DNA of 8,794 nt from Actinomycetes bacterium. Its GTDB lineage: Bacteria; Actinomycetota; Actinomycetes; Propionibacteriales; Propionibacteriaceae. Made by a program: the position numbers and the translations under genes. This document shows, piece by piece, positions 1 to 5,561 of this stretch. The notes under the pieces are model-generated. The model searched no databases and was not told where the DNA came from. It saw nothing but the letters and a program-made list of their open reading frames with translations. Every line of letters starts with the position of its first letter. The stretch's first letter is position 1. The DNA lies in assembly GCA_023387135.1 (NCBI GenBank), contig JAEWIK010000089.1, forward strand, positions 1 through 8,794, in the 5' to 3' direction.

Positions 1-1
1 T

Positions 2-262
2 CCGGGCGGGTCGCGTCCCGGCGACCGCGGGTCGGCCAGCGGCGATCGCAGGCCGGCCGCCGGTGACCGCACATCCCGCGACGGCGAGCGCGGGTACGCC
101 AAGCGCGACGGCCAGCAGGTCAGGAACGGTGGACGTCCCGCCGCCGGCAAGACCGCCCGCAAGGGCGAGCAGGGACGGCAGCAGGCGGGTTCGGGGCGTC
201 GCAAGGGCGCGCCGCGCGGGGTGAAAGCCCCTGCCAGCGCGGGATCGCGACGCGGTCGCTGA
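2..262 (+). CDS. C-terminal tail of a basic, disordered protein (5' end outside window)
   Basis: An open frame enters from the left edge and ends at TGA 260-262, leaving 86 residues. The tail is almost entirely Gly, Arg, Ala, Lys, Ser, Gln and Asp, with repeated GDR-type units early (for example GDRGSASGDRR) and a strongly basic end (SRRGR). No folded domain or hydrophobic core is visible. Third codon positions are nearly all G or C, which supports real coding. Such RG-rich tails are typical of RNA-binding proteins, notably DEAD-box RNA helicases in actinobacteria, and sometimes rRNA-modifying enzymes. The catalytic part is not in the window, so the helicase idea is only a guess. The next gene starts 47 bases later on the same strand but appears to have its own promoter. 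Confidence 0.7.
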   Translation, partial: PGGSRPGDRGSASGDRRPAAGDRTSRDGERGYAKRDGQQVRNGGRPAAGKTARKGEQGRQQAGSGRRKGAPRGVKAPASAGSRRGR

Positions 263-277
263 TACAGGGTCGACACG

Positions 278-289
278 CTGTTGAAACAG
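278..289. promoter_or_regulatory. small palindrome (possible operator) upstream of the ATP-grasp gene
   Basis: CTGTTGAAACAG is a perfect inverted repeat with five-base arms and a two-base centre. It lies 21-32 bases upstream of the GTG start at 310. If transcription starts at that GTG, the palindrome covers the -35 region, a usual place for a repressor or activator to bind. It is short, so chance occurrence is possible. Confidence 0.3.
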
Positions 290-297
290 AGGCGTCC

Positions 298-303
298 TAG
301 TCT
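298..303 (+). promoter_or_regulatory. putative -10 box for a leaderless ATP-grasp transcript
   Basis: TAGTCT fits the actinobacterial TAnnnT -10 pattern. Exactly six bases separate it from the GTG at 310, which places the expected transcription start on the start codon. No Shine-Dalgarno-like purine run is present just upstream of the GTG, consistent with leaderless translation, which is common in Actinomycetota. There is no good -35 at 17-18 bases; TTGAAA at 281-286 is too close (11-base spacer). The site is inferred from pattern alone. Confidence 0.4.
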
Positions 304-309
304 GGCGCC

Positions 310-1884
310 GTGAGCCTGCTCTTCCGCGACTATGCCGGCACCCCCAGGGCATTCGACGAGGTAGTGGGCGGCGAGGGCGTCAGGGTGGCGTACAGCTCGG
401 TGATGCGCCAGCTCGCCAAGCTCGACGCCGACGAGGTCAGGGCCCGTGCCGACTACCTCAAGTCGACCTACCTCGACCAGGGTGTCACCTTCGACGTCGG
501 AGGGGAGGAACGTCCCTTCCCGCTCGACATCGTCCCCCGCGTGCTGCTGGCCGACGAGTGGGCCGAGGTCGAGGACGGCGTCAAGCAGAGGGTGCGGGCC
601 ATCGAGGCATTCCTCGCCGACGTCTACGGCGAGGGCAGGGTGTTCCGCGACAGGGTGGTGCCGCGCCGCGTCGTCGTGTCGTCCCCGCACTACCACCGGG
701 TGATGCACGGCATCGTGCCGGCCAACGGCGTCCGCTGCCACGTGGCGGGCATCGACCTCGTGCGGGACGAGGTGGGCAGGTTCCGCGTCCTGGAGGACAA
801 CGTCAGGGTGCCCTCGGGCGTCTCGTACGTCATGACGAACCGTCGCGCCATGTTCTCGGCCCTGCCCGAGGTGACCGCCAGGCACAGGATCCGTCCCGTC
901 GAGGGCTACCCGCTGCACCTGCTGGCGGCGCTGCGGGCGGCCGCTCCCAGCGGCGTGAGCGACCCCACGGTGGTGGTGCTGACGCCAGGGGTCTACAACT
1001 CCGCCTACTTCGAGCACGCGCTGCTCGCCAGGATGATGGGCGTCGAGCTGGTCGAGGGCCGCGACCTCGTCGCCCACAACGGCAGGGTGTCGATCCGCAC
1101 CACCCAGGGGCTGAAGCCGGTCCACGTCATCTACCGCAGGGTCGACGACGAGTTCCTCGACCCTGCCCAGTTCAGGGCCGATTCGCTGCTGGGCTGCGCC
1201 GGCCTGATCACGGCGATCAGGGCGGGGAACCTCACGCTCGCCAACGCGATCGGCAACGGAGTGGCCGACGACAAGCTCCTCTACACCTACATGCCGGACC
1301 TGATCCGCTACTACCTGGCCGAGGAGCCGCGGCTCGCCAGCGTCGACACCTGGCGGCTGGAGGAGCCAGCCCACCGCGAGCAGGTGATGGACAGGCTCGG
1401 CGAACTCGTGCTCAAGCCGGTGGACGGCTCCGGCGGCAAGGGCATCGTCATCGGGCCGCGGGCCACCGGCAAGGAGCTCGACGCCCTGCGGGCGAGGATC
1501 CTGAAGGACCCGCGCGGCTGGATCGCGCAGCCCGTCGTCCAGCTGTCGACGGTGCCGACGATGATCGACGGCAGGATGGCTCCCCGGCACGTCGACCTGC
1601 GCCCGTTCGCCGTGAACTCGGGGGACGACGTGTACGTGCTGCCGGGCGGGCTGACGCGGGTGGCGCTGCCTGAGGGCGAGTTGATAGTGAACTCCAGCCA
1701 GGGCGGCGGCTCGAAGGACACGTGGGTGCTGGCGACCGACGCCATCCGCGGGCACAAGCGCCGCAGGCGTCCGCGCGAGCAGCCCGCCAGCGTGCCGCTG
1801 GTGGACCTGGGCGAGGAGCAGGTGCAGCACCAGCAGTCCCAGCAGCAACAGGCCCACGTGGAGCCTGCGAGCCGCCCATGCTGA
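310..1884 (+). CDS. Circularly permuted ATP-grasp ligase (CP-ATP-grasp type 2)
   Basis: This 524-residue protein is predicted to be a cytoplasmic ATP-dependent carboxylate-amine ligase of the circularly permuted ATP-grasp family, whose substrate is unknown. Visible family signatures are EDNVRVPSGVSYV (162-174), NAIGNGVADDKLLYTYMPD (312-330), the nucleotide-binding glycine loop KPVDGSGGKG (369-378), RHVDLRPF (426-433, with acidic and basic residues expected near Mg-ATP) and NSSQGGGSKDTWVL (461-474). The GTG start gives the usual N-terminus of the family (FRDYAGTPRAFDE). The last 45 or so residues are unusual: a basic stretch (GHKRRRRPRE) followed by a Gln-rich segment around 504-514. It is the first gene of an operon with the alpha-E and transglutaminase-like genes and overlaps the former by seven bases. 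Family assignment is firm; the reaction is inferred from the fold. Confidence 0.93.
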   Translation: MSLLFRDYAGTPRAFDEVVGGEGVRVAYSSVMRQLAKLDADEVRARADYLKSTYLDQGVTFDVGGEERPFPLDIVPRVLLADEWAEVEDGVKQRVRAIEAFLADVYGEGRVFRDRVVPRRVVVSSPHYHRVMHGIVPANGVRCHVAGIDLVRDEVGRFRVLEDNVRVPSGVSYVMTNRRAMFSALPEVTARHRIRPVEGYPLHLLAALRAAAPSGVSDPTVVVLTPGVYNSAYFEHALLARMMGVELVEGRDLVAHNGRVSIRTTQGLKPVHVIYRRVDDEFLDPAQFRADSLLGCAGLITAIRAGNLTLANAIGNGVADDKLLYTYMPDLIRYYLAEEPRLASVDTWRLEEPAHREQVMDRLGELVLKPVDGSGGKGIVIGPRATGKELDALRARILKDPRGWIAQPVVQLSTVPTMIDGRMAPRHVDLRPFAVNSGDDVYVLPGGLTRVALPEGELIVNSSQGGGSKDTWVLATDAIRGHKRRRRPREQPASVPLVDLGEEQVQHQQSQQQQAHVEPASRPC

Positions 1885-2807
1885 GCCGGATCGCCGAGTC
1901 GCTGTTCTGGATCGGACGCTATCTGGAACGCGCCGAGGACACCTGCAGGATCGTCGAGGTACACCTGCAGCTGCTGGTGGACGACCCGTCCGTCGACGAG
2001 GACGCGGCCGGGGCCACGCTGCTGGCGGTGATGGGGTCCCCGGCGAGTGAGTCCGCCGACACCGCCGAGGTGATGCGTGCCCTGTGCTACGACCCCGCGT
2101 CGCCCTGCTCGATCGCGGCGGCGGTCGTGGGTGCCAGGGAGGCCGCCAGGCGCGCGCGGGAGACAGTGTCGATCGAGATGTGGGAGGCGATCAACACCAC
2201 CTGGAACTCCGTCAAGGGAGGCAGGCTGCAACGGATGCGGCCGGCGTCGGCGTTCAAGCACGTCAGGGAGCGCTGTGCGGTCATCTCGGGGACCGCCGAC
2301 CAGACGATGAGCCACGACGAGAGCTGGCACTTCCTCACGCTCGGCCGCAGCATCGAGCGGGTGGACATGACCGCCAGGCTGATCTCGACCGCCGCCGTGA
2401 CGGCGGGCACCCAGAGCGCGTGGAACAACGTGCTGCGGGGGTGCGGCGCGCACCACGCATTCGTCCGCACCTACGGCGGCGTCACCACCGACCGCGACGC
2501 CGCCGAGTTCCTGCTGCTCGACAGGCTGTTCCCGCGCTCGGTCGTGTACACGTTGCAGGCCGCCGAGAGCGCGCTCGCCGACCTGGAGGGCGACCAGGGG
2601 TCGCGCCGGGTCGGCTTCTACGACGACGCCCAGCGCCTGCTCGGCACAGCGCGGACCTCGCTGGAGTACAGGTTGCCCGGCGAGTTGTTGGAGGGCCTGC
2701 CCGAGAGGATGTCCGACCTGCAGCGCATCTGCATGCAGGTCAGCGAGGCGATCACGAACAGGTACTTCGTCGGTGCCACGGCGGCGAGCTGGCAGGGAGG
2801 AAGCTGA
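1878..2807 (+). CDS. Alpha-E domain protein
   Basis: A 309-residue all-helical protein of the alpha-E family, which has no established activity but travels with CP-ATP-grasp and transglutaminase-like genes. The start at ATG 1878 gives the canonical N-terminus MLSRIAESLFWIGRYLERAE; the frame is open further upstream, but that extension would overlap the ATP-grasp gene and has no family character. Two related helices are visible, FWIGRYLERAEDTCR (10-24) and FLTLGRSIERVDMTAR (152-167), both of the GRxxERxxxxxR type, suggesting an internal duplication. ATGCTGA holds both this start and the ATP-grasp stop, so translational coupling is likely; the only nearby purine motif (GGAG, about 15 bases upstream) is too far to be a strong ribosome site. 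The protein may be a scaffold or substrate binder for the ligase; this is inference. Confidence 0.93.
   Translation: MLSRIAESLFWIGRYLERAEDTCRIVEVHLQLLVDDPSVDEDAAGATLLAVMGSPASESADTAEVMRALCYDPASPCSIAAAVVGAREAARRARETVSIEMWEAINTTWNSVKGGRLQRMRPASAFKHVRERCAVISGTADQTMSHDESWHFLTLGRSIERVDMTARLISTAAVTAGTQSAWNNVLRGCGAHHAFVRTYGGVTTDRDAAEFLLLDRLFPRSVVYTLQAAESALADLEGDQGSRRVGFYDDAQRLLGTARTSLEYRLPGELLEGLPERMSDLQRICMQVSEAITNRYFVGATAASWQGGS
2795..2800 (+). promoter_or_regulatory. Ribosome binding site of the transglutaminase-like gene
   Basis: GGGAGG, six bases before ATG 2807 and inside the end of the alpha-E gene. It fixes the start of the transglutaminase-like protein, whose frame is open for over 700 bases upstream. 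Confidence 0.75.
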
Positions 2808-3652
2808 TGGCGCACCAGCTGCGGGTCGTCCACACCACCGGTTACCACTACGCGGACGGGGTGAGCGCCTCCCACAACGAGGCACGCATGACCCCCAGGT
2901 CGACCCGCGACCAGGTGGTGCTTGCGACGAAGCTCGACATCTCCCCGACCGCCTGGACCCACTCCTTCCGGGACTACTGGGGGACGCAGGTGACGGCGTT
3001 CGAGATCGCCGAGCGTCACGAACGCCTGCGGGTGGTCGCGACGAGCACGGTCGAGGTGTCTGACCGTCCAGCCCGCGGCCTCGGGCTGACCTGGGACGCG
3101 CTGCGCGATCCCGACCTGCTCGACCAGCAGATCGAGATGGTGTCGCTGACCGAGCACGTCGAACCGCTGGCCGAGTTGCGGCGGTTCGCCGAGGCGGCGG
3201 CGCGGGACTCGCGCTCGCCCGGCGAGGCCGTCCACGCGATAGTGAACAGGATCCGCGAGCAGGTCGAGTACGTGCCCGGCTCGACGGGCGTCCAGACCCG
3301 GGCCGGCGAGGTGTGGGACAGGGGCGCAGGGGTGTGCCAGGACATGGTGCACCTCTCGCTCGGCGCCCTGCGCTGCGCGGGCGTCCCGGCCCGTTACGTG
3401 TCCGGTTACGTGACGCCGACGAGGAACCCGGAGATCGGCGTGCCGCGGACCGGCGAGTCGCATGCCTGGCTGCAGTTCTGGGACGGCGTGTGGGTGGGTG
3501 TCGACCCCACCAACGACGCGACCCCCGGTGACCTGTACGTCGAGGTGGGAGTGGGTCGCGACTACTTCGACGTCCCTCCCCTCAAGGGCGTCTACTCGGG
3601 CTCGCGGTCCTCCGACATGTTCGTCGAGGTGGAGATCACCGTCCTCGCCTGA
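2807..3652 (+). CDS. Transglutaminase-like cysteine protease/amidase family protein
   Basis: A 281-residue protein with the bacterial transglutaminase N-terminal beta region (about 1-110, beginning LRVVHTTGYHYADGV) and a transglutaminase-like core (about 130-245). The catalytic triad is visible: Cys177 in GAGVCQDMVHL, His219 in GESHAWLQF and Asp233 in GVDPTND. The family is related to papain-like thiol enzymes and may hydrolyse or transfer amide bonds; the substrate is unknown. There is no signal peptide, so it should act in the cytoplasm with the ATP-grasp protein. The start is chosen from the strong GGGAGG site and the family N-terminus; its ATG shares one base with the alpha-E stop (TGATG). 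As third gene of the operon it could release, cyclise or transfer the ligase product. Length is normal and no motif is damaged. Confidence 0.94.
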   Translation: MAHQLRVVHTTGYHYADGVSASHNEARMTPRSTRDQVVLATKLDISPTAWTHSFRDYWGTQVTAFEIAERHERLRVVATSTVEVSDRPARGLGLTWDALRDPDLLDQQIEMVSLTEHVEPLAELRRFAEAAARDSRSPGEAVHAIVNRIREQVEYVPGSTGVQTRAGEVWDRGAGVCQDMVHLSLGALRCAGVPARYVSGYVTPTRNPEIGVPRTGESHAWLQFWDGVWVGVDPTNDATPGDLYVEVGVGRDYFDVPPLKGVYSGSRSSDMFVEVEITVLA

Positions 3653-4751
3653 GGCCGGGACGGGGGAGCGGCGGCAGCCTGAACTGCTTGTTGGTGGGGC
3701 GGGCGTCCTCCCCGGTCAGGTCGGCGTGTACGCGGTACGTGACGAGTGCGCCGGTGAGTACCTGGGCCCACGGCTCGGGACCTGCCGGGCTGAAGGCGGA
3801 CGCCGCGTACACCCCGGGCGTGCAGGTGGTGAGACGTGGCAGCGCGAGCAGGGTGCGCAGGCCTTCCCAGCGCGGGCCCGCCGTCGCCGCGGGGACGATC
3901 CTGCGGGTGCTGCGACGCAGGCCGGCGTCGCCGGGGAGCAGCGACGACGCGGTCCACGGGTCGGTGGCGAGCACAGTCGCGTCGGCGGGCACCGTCTCGC
4001 CCGCCACGACGAGCGAGCCCCTGCCCACGCGGTCGACGGTCGTTCCCCAGCGCAGCTCGACGCCGCGCTCGGCGACCCTCTCGATCAGGAGGTCGACGAG
4101 CGTCTGGGAGGGCAGTGCGGTGCCGTCGCGGGACGTGACCTGCCACACCCCGAAAGTGCGCTCGATGCCCAGCCTCGTCCCCAGCCATCCCGGGGTGCGG
4201 CGCGGCAGCGAATCCCTGGCGAGCGCCAGCCCGGTCACGATGGCGGAGAGCTCAGGGGGCAGCGCGGCGGCGAGTCCGGCGAGGGTCCTCGACCTGCGCA
4301 ACCCGGCGCGGGCGGCGCGGTCGAGCCCGGTGAACTCCTCCTCAAGGCCGAGCCGCCGCACCTCGAGCCAGGTGGCGTCCATGGTGTCGAGCAGGTCACG
4401 CCACGCCGTCGCGGCCTCGGGACCGAGCCGGGACTCCAGGTAGTGCCACTGCCCGGCCCTGTCGTGGGGCAGGTCGATGGGGCCGCCCGGAGTGTCGTAC
4501 CGGCGTGGCGGCGCCGGGGTGAGGGCGAGCCCGCGCTTCCCGAGCGCCGCGTCGAGAGTCCTTCCCGTCTTCTTGAAGAGGTCGCGCCACGCCGCCGGCA
4601 GCACGACGGCAGCAGGATCGGGGTCGAGCGGTGAGGGGAGCAGGGGACGTGGGCCCGGCAGCGCGTCGAGGAGCGTGACCTCGTGACCGAGGCGGGCGAG
4701 CCTGGCGGCTGCCGCCAGGCCCGGCAGGGTGGCGCCCACGACGGCAATCAT
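3636..4751 (-). CDS. Phytoene desaturase-like (CrtI-type) FAD-dependent oxidoreductase relative, motifs degenerate
   Basis: A 371-residue protein with the N-terminal Rossmann unit of CrtI/amine-oxidase-type flavoproteins (VVGATLPGLAAAARLARLGH, strand ending LLDA at 27-30), the CrtI-like segment LPAAWRDLFKKTGRTLDAAL (51-70) and a C-terminal region resembling the second FAD motif (GVYAASAFSPAGPEPW, 313-328). Several cofactor features look eroded: GxGxxG reads GATLPG, the Gly-Gly-Arg motif expected after the second strand is absent, and the usual C-terminal Gly-Asp/Ser element reads AAS. ATG 4751 is chosen because the first beta strand begins there; a TTG 36 bases upstream would add a 12-residue leader and falls in a probable -35 box. 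No carotenoid synthase lies nearby, so phytoene is not a safe substrate. It may be a divergent oxidoreductase or a non-catalytic relative. Its 3' end overlaps the transglutaminase-like gene by 17 bases. Confidence 0.8.
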   Translation of the reverse strand: MIAVVGATLPGLAAAARLARLGHEVTLLDALPGPRPLLPSPLDPDPAAVVLPAAWRDLFKKTGRTLDAALGKRGLALTPAPPRRYDTPGGPIDLPHDRAGQWHYLESRLGPEAATAWRDLLDTMDATWLEVRRLGLEEEFTGLDRAARAGLRRSRTLAGLAAALPPELSAIVTGLALARDSLPRRTPGWLGTRLGIERTFGVWQVTSRDGTALPSQTLVDLLIERVAERGVELRWGTTVDRVGRGSLVVAGETVPADATVLATDPWTASSLLPGDAGLRRSTRRIVPAATAGPRWEGLRTLLALPRLTTCTPGVYAASAFSPAGPEPWAQVLTGALVTYRVHADLTGEDARPTNKQFRLPPLPRPGLRRGR

Positions 4752-4757
4752 GCGGGC

Positions 4758-4787
4758 AGTCTCGTCCGAACACCGCGAGGCGGTCAA
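4758..4787 (-). promoter_or_regulatory. Candidate promoter of the CrtI-like gene (leaderless)
   Basis: On the - strand TTGACC (4787-4782) and GAGACT (4763-4758) are separated by 18 bases, and six bases lie between the -10-like box and ATG 4751. Transcription would then start on or next to the start codon. There is no Shine-Dalgarno-like sequence before that ATG. The -10 match is weak (A at position 2 and T at position 6 only). Confidence 0.3.
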
Positions 4788-4802
4788 TCCGGGCGATGCC
4801 TC

Positions 4803-4833
4803 TTGACTGTTTGTCGGAGGCGCCCGTTATGAT
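4803..4833 (+). promoter_or_regulatory. Sigma-70-like promoter facing + (no + gene downstream)
   Basis: TTGACT (4803-4808) and TATGAT (4828-4833) are near-consensus boxes with a 19-base spacer, in a locally AT-richer patch that stands out from the window. All annotated genes to the right are on the - strand, so a transcript starting near 4840 would be a short RNA or antisense to the VKOR gene. The 19-base spacer is long but tolerable. Confidence 0.4.
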
Positions 4834-4842
4834 GAGGAGAAA

Positions 4843-4858
4843 TCGAATACGTGTTCGA
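4843..4858. promoter_or_regulatory. 16-base near-perfect palindrome, possible operator
   Basis: TCGAATACGTGTTCGA pairs at seven of eight positions; the one mismatch is T-G, which would still wobble-pair in RNA. It begins nine bases after the TATGAT box, overlapping the start of any transcript made from that promoter. Symmetry, size and position fit a dimeric repressor site; the binding protein is unknown. Confidence 0.35.
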
Positions 4859-4884
4859 GTGGCCAGGGGAAGGCCGCCGAACAT

Positions 4885-4937
4885 GCCATGGCCCGGCTGG
4901 ACGGACCTCGACCCCCGTCCAGCCAGGCCGCCATGGC
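4885..4937 (-). terminator. Long GC-rich hairpin immediately after the VKOR stop, probable terminator
   Basis: GGCTGGACGG (4895-4904) and CCGTCCAGCC (4915-4924) form a perfect ten-base stem around a ten-base loop. Outside it, GCCATGGC at 4885-4892 and at 4930-4937 adds eight more pairs after a small asymmetric internal loop. The right arm touches the VKOR stop codon (4938-4940). No T-run follows on either strand, so if it terminates it would be the U-less kind often proposed for actinobacteria. It may also act on a + transcript from 4803-4833. Confidence 0.6.
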
Positions 4938-5561
4938 TCACCCTCCGAAGACCGCCGCTCCGTACTTCAGGAAGATGGAAGCGACGACGATCAGCAACCA
5001 GACGATCACTATCAGTGCGTCGACTCCCATGCGTAGCCCTGCTTGCAGCGACGAGTTCAGCTTCTCCGGTAGGTAGAGGTTGTTGTCCCTGATGTTGACG
5101 TGGGTCAACGAGGTGAACACCAACGTCGTCGACAGGGTCACCAGCAGGCACCACGGGCACAGGGCGTGGATGTTGAACATCGACTGGAAGAACAGCCAGT
5201 AGGCGAACACCAGGCCGATCGTGTACACGATCTGCGCCGAGAACATGAACCACCGCGGGAACTTCACCCGTCCGAGGCTCGCCACGGCGATCGTGATGAC
5301 GACGGGTTCGGCGATCAGCCCCAGGAAGGCGTTCGGGAACCCGAGCAGGTTGGCCTGCCAGGTCGCTCCCACCTTCCCGCAACTGATCACCGTGTTGATG
5401 TTGCACGCGAGATCGGCATTCGGGTTCTTCGCCAGGATCAGCGCGTCCACCGAGAGCACGAACGAGGCAGTGAGGCTCACCAGCGACGAGAACAACATGT
5501 ATCCGAAGATCCAGTTGTTCGACTGTCGAAAGCGGTGAACGCGCTCCAGGACGTCGCTCAC
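4938..5561 (-). CDS. Vitamin K epoxide reductase (VKOR) family disulfide oxidase
   Basis: A 207-residue integral membrane protein that reoxidises a DsbA-like partner and passes electrons to a membrane quinone (menaquinone in most actinobacteria). About five hydrophobic spans are visible (roughly 17-41, 74-97, 105-127, 131-151 and 178-200). The quinone-side CxxC is Cys135-Pro-Trp-Cys138, and the loop pair is Cys53/Cys61 (LACNINTVISC), the complete VKOR cysteine set. The GTG start is the only one consistent with the cytoplasmic N-terminal helix and gives a GTGA overlap with the stop of the upstream DsbA-like gene, so the two are probably translationally coupled. Bacterial VKOR replaces DsbB. 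Length is somewhat above the minimal core because of the extra C-terminal span. The call is firm. Confidence 0.94.
   Translation of the reverse strand: MSDVLERVHRFRQSNNWIFGYMLFSSLVSLTASFVLSVDALILAKNPNADLACNINTVISCGKVGATWQANLLGFPNAFLGLIAEPVVITIAVASLGRVKFPRWFMFSAQIVYTIGLVFAYWLFFQSMFNIHALCPWCLLVTLSTTLVFTSLTHVNIRDNNLYLPEKLNSSLQAGLRMGVDALIVIVWLLIVVASIFLKYGAAVFGG

Noticed and set aside
281..303. TTGAAA (281-286) as -35 partner of TAGTCT (298-303)
   Set aside because: The 11-base spacer is too short for a sigma-70 type promoter; TTGAAA is better read as part of the palindrome.
1311..2885. Long - strand open frame opposite the ATP-grasp and alpha-E genes
   Set aside because: It has no recognisable motif, is Arg/Gly/Pro-rich, and lies opposite genes with clear family signatures; such frames are usual in DNA of this GC content.
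3636..4751. Assigning the CrtI-like gene as phytoene desaturase or protoporphyrinogen oxidase
   Set aside because: No carotenoid or heme genes lie nearby and the FAD motifs are degenerate, so a named reaction would be over-claiming.
4752..4787. TTG start at 4787 for the CrtI-like gene, adding 12 residues
   Set aside because: The added leader precedes the first Rossmann strand without purpose, and the TTG is better explained as part of a -35 box; no ribosome site precedes it.
4851..5036. Small + strand frame of 61 codons from GTG 4851, with GAGGAG eleven bases upstream
   Set aside because: The purine run would lie outside a transcript starting near 4840, the spacing is poor, and more than half of the frame is antisense to VKOR; the peptide shows no feature.
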